From contig MWBW01000003.1 in NCBI GenBank assembly GCA_002069725.1, positions 29,609 through 93,608 of the forward strand: a stretch of DNA of 64,000 nucleotides, read 5' to 3'. This DNA comes from Firmicutes bacterium ADurb.Bin248. Its GTDB lineage: Bacteria > Bacillota > Clostridia > Christensenellales > CAG-138. A program made the translations under genes and the position numbers. Positions 30,477-37,189 of this stretch are shown piece after piece (the first letter of the stretch is position 1; each line of letters starts with the position of its first letter). The notes below the pieces were generated by a model, which worked only from the letters and a program-made list of their open reading frames with translations, ran no database searches and was not told where the DNA came from.

Positions 30477-31679
30477 TCAGAGCACGGGATCCAGGGGCAG
30501 CGCGCTGAAGTGAAGCAGAAGCTCCATCTTCGGATACGCGTGCTTGAAGTTGCGCGTCACGCGGTCCATCACCATCTGCGTGTTCTCGAAGCTGGCCAGG
30601 GGCAGCATCAGAAGATACTGCGACACGCTGTAGCGCGTGAACACGTCGCCGCGCCGGAGCGAGGCCGCCACGACGTCGCGCAGCCGTTCCATCGCCACGT
30701 TCTTCTTCGCCTGCGTGAGCTTTTTGCCGTACCCGTCGAGCACTGTAATGAGCGCGATGTGCACCACGAGTCCGTTGCGGCTCGCGTTTCGCGCCTGCAT
30801 GCGGTAAATATCCTTGAAGATTTCAAATTCGCAATAGAACGCCCCGCCCGCGCACGCGGTCTCCGCGAGGCTCTCGCGTATGGTGCCCAGATCCATTTCG
30901 GTGTTCTTGCTCGTGCGCACGACCTCGCGGTAAAGCTGCATCAGTTCCGGCGAGGGCGTCACGCCGAAGTGGGAGAAGAACAGCTCCGTCACATAGTTGT
31001 AGTGGCTCATCGCCTCCTGCTGCGAGCCCGTGGCGACGAGCGCCTGTATGAGCGCGAAATGGATGGACTCGTCGTACGGGTCGATCACCGACGCGCGGCG
31101 GCAGAGCGAGATGATGTCCCCATACCTGCCGGCCTGCGTCAAAAGCTCGACCGCGCCGTGCACGGCCTGTATGTATCTGGTGCGGAAATATGAGCTCAGC
31201 GGCATCACCCACGGCTCGAACGAAACCTTGGGCAGATAGTCCCCCCGGTAATACGAGAGCGCGCGCATCAGGTAAGAAAGCTTTTTGTCGCCGCTCGCCT
31301 TGTCGGCCGCCTCGCAGCAGGCGAGGAACTCCTCCGCGTCGACCTCGACGCGAAGGTCGTTGTTCCAGGCGTAAGCGCCGCTGCGGTAGAGTATGATGTT
31401 TTTGCCATCCTCGAACGCGAGCGTGTCCATGGCCTGGCGCGCGCGGTGGACTATGGTCTTGAGCGTATTCGCGGGGTCGCCGATCTCGCTGCCCTCGGGC
31501 CAGAGCACCTCGATCAGGTCGTTCTGGGAAACGTCCTTCATGCGGTTGGCGATCAGATACTGGATGAGCGCCCAGACCTTTTTGGAGCGGCTGGACTGAT
31601 CGTCCACCTTGCGCTCGCCGCACACGAGGGAGAACTCGCCGAGCATATTCACTTGGAGCACGTTTCGCATAGCTTCCAT
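30477..31679 (-). CDS. SARP/BTAD-type regulator with degenerate GGDEF-like C-terminus
   Basis: About 400 residues. Residues 1-100 form an OmpR-type winged helix (LQVNMLGEFSLVCGERKVDD, SKKVWALIQYLIANR), 100-245 a bacterial transcriptional activation domain with TPR-like repeats (ALIQALVATGSQQEAMSHYN), and the last 110 residues look like a degraded GGDEF domain: LRRGDVFTRYSVSQYLLMLP, where the GGDEF loop should be, reads YSVSQY. Signalling without c-di-GMP synthesis is therefore likely. Starts TTG 31685 and ATG 31670 are alternatives. Directly downstream is pucR (13-bp gap). Confidence 0.85.
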   Translation of the reverse strand: MEAMRNVLQVNMLGEFSLVCGERKVDDQSSRSKKVWALIQYLIANRMKDVSQNDLIEVLWPEGSEIGDPANTLKTIVHRARQAMDTLAFEDGKNIILYRSGAYAWNNDLRVEVDAEEFLACCEAADKASGDKKLSYLMRALSYYRGDYLPKVSFEPWVMPLSSYFRTRYIQAVHGAVELLTQAGRYGDIISLCRRASVIDPYDESIHFALIQALVATGSQQEAMSHYNYVTELFFSHFGVTPSPELMQLYREVVRTSKNTEMDLGTIRESLAETACAGGAFYCEFEIFKDIYRMQARNASRNGLVVHIALITVLDGYGKKLTQAKKNVAMERLRDVVAASLRRGDVFTRYSVSQYLLMLPLASFENTQMVMDRVTRNFKHAYPKMELLLHFSALPLDPVL

Positions 31680-31784
31680 CGGCAATCCAGCGTCCTGAAA
31701 ATATATAGTACGTTACCGGTCGGTCTTTTTACTTATTTTATCTCATACGCAAAAAATTGGCAATAGCCACGCGGATACAGAATA

Positions 31785-31793
31785 TGGTATAAT
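31785..31793 (+). promoter_or_regulatory. Extended -10 promoter element
   Basis: TGGTATAAT with no recognisable -35. It would transcribe a short ORF at 31813-31881 and possibly the gene at 31954. Confidence 0.45.
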
Positions 31794-31812
31794 CTATATC
31801 GAATAAGGTCAT

Positions 31813-31881
31813 ATGTTGCGCTTTTGCATGTTTTTTTCGAAAATCGACGCAAAAAAAGGAAAGCGAAACGGACTTTTGTAA
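31813..31881 (+). CDS. Possible 22-residue peptide
   Basis: ATG to TAA gives MLRFCMFFSKIDAKKGKRNG plus LL. AAGG lies 5 bp upstream of the ATG and a TATAAT 20 bp further up. The peptide is basic with a hydrophobic start. It could be a leader or signalling peptide, or chance; nothing else supports it. Confidence 0.2.
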   Translation: MLRFCMFFSKIDAKKGKRNGLL

Positions 31882-31909
31882 CGCCTGTGTAACTGCTGAC
31901 GGATATAAT
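31877..31909 (+). promoter_or_regulatory. SARP-style direct repeats and -10 element
   Basis: TGTAAC occurs at 31877-31882 and 31888-31893, exactly 11 bp apart, within 11-bp units that match at 9 of 11 positions. TATAAT (31904-31909) begins 9 bp after the second heptamer. Known SARP operators are direct repeats on an 11-bp period ending about 8 bp from the -10. A hairpin CCAGGGT-N10-ACCCTGG (31914-31937) follows in the leader. Confidence 0.55.
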
Positions 31910-31953
31910 CTAGCCAGGGTAATCCTTTGAACCCTGGGGCAGAGGTGGGTTTC

Positions 31954-32364
31954 ATGGATGGTTTGGCGAGCGGCTTCATACCGTACGAGATCAAAACGAG
32001 CCTTGTGAAGATCACGTCCTATGCGGACAGGGAGCTTCGGGGTACGCTTTACAACCCATATTTCGCGCGCGAGCTGCGCTTTTCAAACGCGCTCCAGTTC
32101 CTCGCGCTCGTCGAGGAGCTGCTCGACGCGATCGGCTGCCCGCAAAAGGCCATGGAAACCCCCGGCTTCCGGTCCGCGCGATGCGAATCCGCGCCCGAGG
32201 AGGATGCGCACGAGCGCCCCGCGCTCGCCACGTTCAAGCTCAACGTGCTTTTCCGGCAGAACGCGAGCTGGCAGGGACGCCTCGTATGGCTCGAAAAAAA
32301 GAGCGAAACGCAATTCAGAAGCGTTCTCGAGCTTCTCATGATATTGGATAACGTGCTCTCATGA
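31954..32364 (+). CDS. Conserved protein of unknown function next to xdhC
   Basis: 136 residues, soluble, no recognised domain. It contains FARELRFSNALQFLALVEEL near residue 30, a short variable Glu/Pro-rich stretch, and LNVLFRQNASWQGRLVWLEK near 95. I recall similar proteins in Clostridia, but the function is not known to me. AGAGGTGG precedes the ATG at 31954. The last 4 nt overlap the xdhC start, so the two are co-translated. Transcription probably depends on the SARP-type repeats upstream. Confidence 0.75.
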   Translation: MDGLASGFIPYEIKTSLVKITSYADRELRGTLYNPYFARELRFSNALQFLALVEELLDAIGCPQKAMETPGFRSARCESAPEEDAHERPALATFKLNVLFRQNASWQGRLVWLEKKSETQFRSVLELLMILDNVLS

Positions 32365-33188
32365 ACGATTTCGAACTGATGAAACTTTCTCTCGCCGCGC
32401 GGGAACAGGGGCGCGACCACGCCGTCGTCACCATCGTGGAAACATCGGGCAGCGCGCCGCGAAAGAGCGGCAAGCTGCTCGTTTACGCGTCCGGCGAAGC
32501 CGCGGGCACCGTCGGCGGCGGCGCCATCGAGCGCGCCGCCATCACGCACGCGCTTGAGCGCATACGCCGCGGCAGAGGCGATTATGTCGATTACGACCTC
32601 GGCGGCCACGGCCTCGCGATGGCCTGCGGCGGCAGGATGTCCCTGCTCACCGAGGTGTACCGCGCGCAGCCCAGGCTCGTCGTGTGCGGCGCGGGGCACG
32701 TCGGGCTCGCGCTCGCGGCCGCTGCGCGGACGGTCGGCTTCGGCGTCGCCTTCTATGACGACAGGGACGAGGCCGCCCTGCCCGGGCCGCTTCCTCCCGA
32801 GGCCGAATACAACAGGGTCGAGAGCTTCGGGCAGGCGCTGCGCGCGGCCGACATCCCCGCGGGCGCGTACTACGTCGTGGTCACGCACGGGCATGCGTGC
32901 GACGCGGAGGCGCTCGCGGCGATACTGCCCAAGCGGGCCGCGTATATCGGCATGATCGGCAGCAAAACGAAGATCCGTTCCGTCTACCGCACGCTGCTCG
33001 GGCAGGGTGTGGAGCGCGAAGCCCTGCGCGGGGTATACTCCCCCATCGGCCTCGACATCGGCGGAGAAACCCCCGAGGAGATCGCCGTGGCGATACTCGC
33101 CGAGATGCTCGCGGTGCGTTATGGGCGCGCAGGCGGACATCTGCGCAAGCCGGAGTTGGTGCCGGAGGATTTGACGACCGGCGATTGA
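32361..33188 (+). CDS. XdhC/CoxI family protein
   Basis: 275 residues. N-terminal XdhC_CoxI domain (AVVTIVETSGSAPRKSGKLL near 20, GTVGGGAIERAA near 52) and a C-terminal Rossmann domain (RLVVCGAGHVGLALAAAART near 108, YIGMIGSKTKIRSVY near 197). XdhC proteins sulfurate and insert molybdenum cofactor into xanthine dehydrogenase-type hydroxylases. No hydroxylase is in the window. The TGA stop is part of an ATTGACAAT repeat. Confidence 0.88.
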   Translation: MNDFELMKLSLAAREQGRDHAVVTIVETSGSAPRKSGKLLVYASGEAAGTVGGGAIERAAITHALERIRRGRGDYVDYDLGGHGLAMACGGRMSLLTEVYRAQPRLVVCGAGHVGLALAAAARTVGFGVAFYDDRDEAALPGPLPPEAEYNRVESFGQALRAADIPAGAYYVVVTHGHACDAEALAAILPKRAAYIGMIGSKTKIRSVYRTLLGQGVEREALRGVYSPIGLDIGGETPEEIAVAILAEMLAVRYGRAGGHLRKPELVPEDLTTGD

Positions 33189-33217
33189 CAATCAAAAAAC
33201 GCCGCCTGCAGGCGGGG
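33183..33217 (+). repeat. ATTGACAAT repeat with GC hairpin at the xdhC end
   Basis: ATTGACAATC, AAAAAACGCCGCC, then TGCAGGCGGGG. Supplies the xdhC stop codon. Read on the minus strand it is a hairpin followed by TTTTTTG, so it could terminate the convergent spoVA operon. The rest of the 33218-33316 gap is GC-rich without coding signal. Confidence 0.7.
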
Positions 33218-33316
33218 ATTCGGGGCCGGCCGCAGCCCAGTGTCCGGGGGCGTCTCCCGCCCGAGGGCAATATCCGCCCCGAATTCAATGTCCGCCCTGA
33301 TGTTATTTAAGATGCG

Positions 33317-33682
33317 TTATTTCTTCGTTTTCGGTTTGAATATGATCGCGTTGAGCGCGCCGAAGAACACCGCCGCCGCGATGCCGCCCGCCGTGGCGAT
33401 GACCCCGCCCGTGAACGCGCCGAGCACGCCGTTTTCCCCGGCGGCCTCGATGGCGCCCTTCCCGAGGGCGTAGCCGAAGCCCGTGAGCGGTATGGTCGCG
33501 CCCGCCCCCGCGAGCTTTACGAGCGGTTCATACAGGCCGAACGCCGCGAGGAACACGCCTACGGTCACAAAAAGAACAAGTATGCGCGCGGGAGTGAGGT
33601 TTGTGTAACTCATGAGAAGCTGCCCGATCACGCAGATGCCGCCGCCGATCAAAAACGCGTACAGATAATCCCGAAACTCCAT
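33317..33682 (-). CDS. spoVAE: Stage V sporulation protein AE
   Basis: 121 residues with four hydrophobic helices; YAFLIGGGICVIGQLLMSYT at the N-terminus and IPLTGFGYALGKGAIEAAGE in the middle are typical of SpoVAE. Part of the inner-membrane channel that moves Ca-dipicolinate into the forespore and out on germination. AAAGGAGATAGC precedes the ATG; last gene of the spoVA operon here. Confidence 0.95.
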   Translation of the reverse strand: MEFRDYLYAFLIGGGICVIGQLLMSYTNLTPARILVLFVTVGVFLAAFGLYEPLVKLAGAGATIPLTGFGYALGKGAIEAAGENGVLGAFTGGVIATAGGIAAAVFFGALNAIIFKPKTKK

Positions 33683-33683
33683 G

Positions 33684-34715
33684 CTATCTCCTTTCTATGA
33701 CGAGGCCGTGCGCGACGCCGGGGATGCTTTCCCCCTGCATGCCCGAGGTCGTGCTCATGAGCGCGCCCGTCGCCATAAAGAACATGCGCCTGAAATCCCC
33801 CGCCTCGAGGCGCTTGAGCAGATACCCGTTGAGCGTGACCGCGCTGCACGCGCAGCCGCTGCCGCCGCAGTTGACGTTCTGGTCCGGCGCGAATATGATG
33901 TTGCCGCAGTCGACGTGGCGCTCGGCCACATCCACATTCTCCTTTTTGCACAGCTCCTGGAACAGCTCGCCGCCGAGCCTGCCTAGGTCGCCCGTGACCA
34001 CGATGTCGTAACTCTCCGCGGTCTGGCTCGTTTCCCGAAGATGGGTCACGAACGTGTCCGCCGCCGCGGGCGCCATCGCCGCGCCCATATTCGCCGCGTC
34101 CTTGACGCCGAGGTCCACCACGCGCCCGATCACGCCGTGGGTCACATAGACGGCTTGATACTGCGCCTTGGCTATTAAGGTATCGTCCGCAAGCAGCGTG
34201 CAGCCCGCGCCGGTCACGGTCCTCTGCGCGGTCGGTATCGCCTGCGTGCCCATCTCGAGCGGCATGCGGTACTGCCGCTCGGCCGTGCAGAAGTGGCTCG
34301 ACGCGGCGCAGGCGACGCAGGAAGCGAAGCCGCCGTCCATGAGCATGGCGCCCAATAGAAGCGATTCCGCCATGGTCGAGCACGCGCCGTAAAGCCCGAT
34401 GAACGGTATGCCCAGCTCGCGCGCGGCGAAGTTCGCGCTGATGATCTGGTTGAGCAGGTCCCCGCCCAGGAGTATGTCCACCTCGCCCGGCGAGAGGTTC
34501 GCCTTTTCAAGCGCCGCGCGCACGACGTGCTCGAACATCTTGCGCTCGGCAAGCTCCCAGGTCTTTTCGCCCCAGGTGTCGTCCTCGAGCACGGTGTCGA
34601 AGAATTTGCCGAGCGGGCCCTCGCCCTCGATTTTACTGACGACGGTTTCGCCCGCGAGTATGCGCGGCGGGCACGCGAAGGCCACCGTGCGGCGGCCGAT
34701 GCATTTGTTACGCAT
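33684..34715 (-). CDS. spoVAD: Stage V sporulation protein AD
   Basis: 343 residues, thiolase-like fold without acyltransferase activity. FIGLYGACSTMAESLLLGAM near 125 and NCGGSGCACSAVTLNGYLLK near 290 are family signatures. SpoVAD binds dipicolinic acid on the inner spore membrane. GGAGGAGGATC precedes the ATG; 10-bp gap to spoVAC, 1-bp gap to spoVAE. Confidence 0.96.
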   Translation of the reverse strand: MRNKCIGRRTVAFACPPRILAGETVVSKIEGEGPLGKFFDTVLEDDTWGEKTWELAERKMFEHVVRAALEKANLSPGEVDILLGGDLLNQIISANFAARELGIPFIGLYGACSTMAESLLLGAMLMDGGFASCVACAASSHFCTAERQYRMPLEMGTQAIPTAQRTVTGAGCTLLADDTLIAKAQYQAVYVTHGVIGRVVDLGVKDAANMGAAMAPAAADTFVTHLRETSQTAESYDIVVTGDLGRLGGELFQELCKKENVDVAERHVDCGNIIFAPDQNVNCGGSGCACSAVTLNGYLLKRLEAGDFRRMFFMATGALMSTTSGMQGESIPGVAHGLVIERR

Positions 34716-34725
34716 GATCCTCCTC

Positions 34726-35181
34726 CTAGAACAGAAGCGACACGAGGCCCACGACGATGGACGCGCCTATGCCGTACACGAGCACCGGCCCCGCGATGGA
34801 GAACAGCTTCGCCCCGAGGCCGAGCACGAAGCCCTCCGGCCGGAATTCCATCGCGGGCGACACGATGGAGTTCGCGAAGCCCGTGATGGGCACGACGGAA
34901 CCCGCGCCCGCCCACGAGCCGATGCGGTCGTACACGCCGACGCCCGTGAGCATCGCCCCGAGGAACACCATGACGATGGCCGTGAAGGAAGCGACGTCCG
35001 TTTCGCCGAGATGGAGGCAGAGCCGCGCGAAATCGCGGAACAACTGCCCGATGCAGCAGATCAGCCCGCCCGAAAGGAAAGCCTTGACGCATTGCGCGAG
35101 CACCTTGCTCTTGGGCGCGCGTTCGGATACGAGCTGCTGGTATTCGAGCTCCTGCTTTGTCGCCGGTTTTTTATTTGTCAT
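34726..35181 (-). CDS. spoVAC: Stage V sporulation protein AC
   Basis: 151 residues. A polar N-terminus (QELEYQQLVSERAPKSKVLA) is followed by four or five membrane segments including SGGLICCIGQLFRDFARLCL and the conserved GAGSVVPITGFANSIVSPAM near 105. SpoVAC acts as a mechanosensitive channel for Ca-dipicolinate. Its first 11 nt overlap the small ORF 35171-35317. Confidence 0.95.
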   Translation of the reverse strand: MTNKKPATKQELEYQQLVSERAPKSKVLAQCVKAFLSGGLICCIGQLFRDFARLCLHLGETDVASFTAIVMVFLGAMLTGVGVYDRIGSWAGAGSVVPITGFANSIVSPAMEFRPEGFVLGLGAKLFSIAGPVLVYGIGASIVVGLVSLLF

Positions 35182-35317
35182 TCTCAGGCTCCTTGTCCGT
35201 GCCGGTGCGCGGCTTGGCTGGGGCGTAGCGCTGCTCCCTGTCCATGGGGTTGAGAGTGCCCGCGTTGAGCAGCGTGATATCCGGTTTGGGTATCGAGTAA
35301 AACTGCTCAGCGCGCAT
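35171..35317 (-). CDS. Small hypothetical protein, second gene of the spoVA operon
   Basis: 48 residues, polar, proline-rich: MRAEQFYSIPKPDITLLNAG at the N-terminus and PENDK at the end; no membrane segment. GAGG lies 6 bp upstream of the ATG at 35317. The ORF overlaps its upstream neighbour by 11 nt and spoVAC by 11 nt, the arrangement of translationally coupled genes. An in-frame ATG at 35332 is an alternative. I recognise no family. Confidence 0.6.
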   Translation of the reverse strand: MRAEQFYSIPKPDITLLNAGTLNPMDREQRYAPAKPRTGTDKEPENDK

Positions 35318-35462
35318 CGACGGCCTCTTCATACACGAAGCGCGCGCCGCTCATGCCGCCGTCCCCATCGGGCGCGAAGAACGCGTGGTAGACCAGCAGG
35401 CTCATCAAAGCGAGCAACGCCGCGAACAATATCAGAAACGTGACTTTTCGTACCGTGAGCAT
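35307..35462 (-). CDS. Small single-span membrane protein, first gene of the spoVA operon
   Basis: 51 residues. MLTVRKVTFLILFAALLALM begins a single N-terminal transmembrane helix (about 7-27), followed by a short polar tail outside with an acidic end. The ATG at 35462 has an ideal AAGGAGGGATAGCT upstream, the best ribosome-binding site of the operon. It overlaps the next small ORF by 11 nt. A forespore membrane location is inferred from the operon. No family recognised. Confidence 0.7.
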   Translation of the reverse strand: MLTVRKVTFLILFAALLALMSLLVYHAFFAPDGDGGMSGARFVYEEAVDAR

Positions 35463-35493
35463 AGCTATCCCTCCTTAAAAGTTTGAATGTCTT

Positions 35494-35522
35494 TAGTATT
35501 CGCAAGCGGCGCTTTTTTATGA
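35494..35522 (-). promoter_or_regulatory. Candidate SigG-type promoter of the spoVA operon
   Basis: Minus strand TCATA (35518-35522), 17 bp, AATACTA (35494-35500). This fits the forespore SigG consensus (GHATR and CATWHTA) at 4 of 5 and 6 of 7 positions. spoVA operons are SigG-controlled in Bacillus. Confidence 0.5.
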
Positions 35523-35597
35523 TGCTGATAACGCGCGCAAAAAAGCCGCGCGAATCGCGCGACGGTCGAAAAAGAGAGAAAACAGGGCTGAAAACGC

Positions 35598-35628
35598 TTG
35601 ACTGTAAAGCCTCTTTATCCTTTAAAAT
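35598..35628 (+). promoter_or_regulatory. MerR-type promoter with 19-bp spacer and dyad
   Basis: TTGACT (35598-35603), 19-bp spacer, TAAAAT (35623-35628). Inside the spacer TAAAG-CCT-CTTTA (35605-35617) is a perfect dyad. Over-long spacers with a central dyad are the hallmark of MerR-activated promoters, so the downstream MerR gene probably controls itself. Confidence 0.7.
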
Positions 35629-35658
35629 AGAGAAAGCGTTCGGGAAAGGTACGAAAAA

Positions 35659-37122
35659 ATGACAATCAAACAGATCGAAGCGCAAACGGGGATGGAGCGG
35701 GCGAACATCCGCTTTTATGAGCAGGAGGGCCTGATCCGCCCCGCGCGCGCGGCCAACGGATACCGCGATTATTCCGAGGAGGACCTCGCGGTTCTCCTTC
35801 GCGTGAAGCTGCTGCGCAGCCTTCGCATATCGCTCGAGGAAATCAAGGCGCTGCGGAGCGGGAAGGAAACGCTCGCCGACGCCCTCGCGCGGCACATGGC
35901 CGTGTTGGAGCGGGAACGGGAAAGCGCGGCTTTCGCGCGGGAGACCTGCCGCGCGATGCGCGAGGACGGGGTTTCCTTCCACGATCTCGACGCGAAACGG
36001 TATCTCGAAGGCGTCGAGCGCAAGGCCAGGGAAAACGGCGGCGCGTATTTCGCGGTGCAGGGGGAACGGCTTGAGCAGGCGTTTTACCCCTGGCGCAGGT
36101 ACTTCGCGCGCATGTTCGATCTTTCATTCTGCGGCCTGATCTGGTGGGCGCTGCTCGCGTTCGCGTTCAACGCGGGGCGCGACGCGTTTTCATCGCTATC
36201 GACCGTCGCCGCATCGACTGTGCTTCTCCTGTTTCTCGAGCCTCTGTCGCTGCACCTGTCCGGCACGACGCCAGGGAAAGCCGTTTTCGGCTTCCGCCTC
36301 ACCGATCCGGACGGCAGCCCGCTCTCCTATGAGGCGGCGTTCGCGCGCACCTGGGGCGTTATAGGAAAGGGCTTGGGTTATCAGATCCCCGTACTCGATC
36401 TCGTTCGCCTTTGGAAAAGCTACAAGCGCTGCGCTGAAAACGAAACGCAGCCCTGGGACGAGGGCGTTTCCTACAGCATGAAGGACGCCTGCGCCCGCCG
36501 CGCGCTCTTGTATGTCGGCGCGAGCGCGGTTCTGGTGTTCCTGTCGGCTTCGGTCGCGTTCTCGCAACTCCTGCCGCCGAACCGCGGCGAACTGAGCGTC
36601 GCCCAGTTCGCGGAGAACTATAATTACTATGTCCGGTATTTCGGATACGAGCCCGCGAATACGGGCTATCTGGACGCGAACGGCGCCTGGGCGGAAAAAG
36701 CGCCCTCCGGCTCGACGGAAATCTATTATAGCGGCGACGCCATGCCTGTTTTCTCCTACGAGCTCGAAAACGGATATGTGAAAGCCGTCCGCCTGTCCCT
36801 TGAGCTGACCGGGGAAAGATACTCGATCGCCTTCGCCTCCTTTGACGATCCGCTTTTTCTCGCCTCGTTCTCCCTTGCCTTGGCGCAAAAGGAGGTCGGC
36901 CTTTTTTCGCGCGCGCAGGAGCGCATCGTGGAAGAGATCGGCGCGCAGCCCTTCGGCAGCCGCGATTTTACGCAGGCGGGGATCGTTTTCTCGTATCGCA
37001 CGGAATACACCGGCTATATCGACACCGCGGGCGGCGCGCTTTTCCCGGAAAGCGTCGTTTCCGGAGAACACGCGCCGTCGTCTTCGTTCCGCATGGAATT
37101 CTCGATGACCAAAACCGACTGA
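35659..37122 (+). CDS. MerR-RDD fusion: membrane-anchored transcriptional regulator
   Basis: 487 residues. Residues 1-70 are a MerR winged helix (TIKQIEAQTGMERANIRFYE, QEGLIRPARAANGYRDYSEE), 70-115 a helical linker, and about 145-260 an RDD-type membrane domain (YFARMFDLSFCGLIWWALLA, LSGTTPGKAVFGFRL). A further transmembrane helix near 285-305 leads to a C-terminal extracytoplasmic domain of about 180 residues with no Cys and no match I recognise. It could sense an envelope signal and act directly on DNA. Preceded by a MerR-type promoter. Confidence 0.85.
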   Translation: MTIKQIEAQTGMERANIRFYEQEGLIRPARAANGYRDYSEEDLAVLLRVKLLRSLRISLEEIKALRSGKETLADALARHMAVLERERESAAFARETCRAMREDGVSFHDLDAKRYLEGVERKARENGGAYFAVQGERLEQAFYPWRRYFARMFDLSFCGLIWWALLAFAFNAGRDAFSSLSTVAASTVLLLFLEPLSLHLSGTTPGKAVFGFRLTDPDGSPLSYEAAFARTWGVIGKGLGYQIPVLDLVRLWKSYKRCAENETQPWDEGVSYSMKDACARRALLYVGASAVLVFLSASVAFSQLLPPNRGELSVAQFAENYNYYVRYFGYEPANTGYLDANGAWAEKAPSGSTEIYYSGDAMPVFSYELENGYVKAVRLSLELTGERYSIAFASFDDPLFLASFSLALAQKEVGLFSRAQERIVEEIGAQPFGSRDFTQAGIVFSYRTEYTGYIDTAGGALFPESVVSGEHAPSSSFRMEFSMTKTD

Positions 37123-37138
37123 GGAGAATGGGCGCGGT

Positions 37139-37169
37139 ATAAAAAGGGAAGCGGCGTTCGCCGCTTCCC
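37139..37169 (-). terminator. Bidirectional terminator between merR-rdd and hndC
   Basis: GGGAAGCGGC-GTTC-GCCGCTTCCC, a 10-bp stem. On the minus strand it is followed by TTTTTATA, giving a good terminator for the hnd operon. Confidence 0.8.
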
Positions 37170-37189
37170 GCGCATATGAGCGATGCCTT

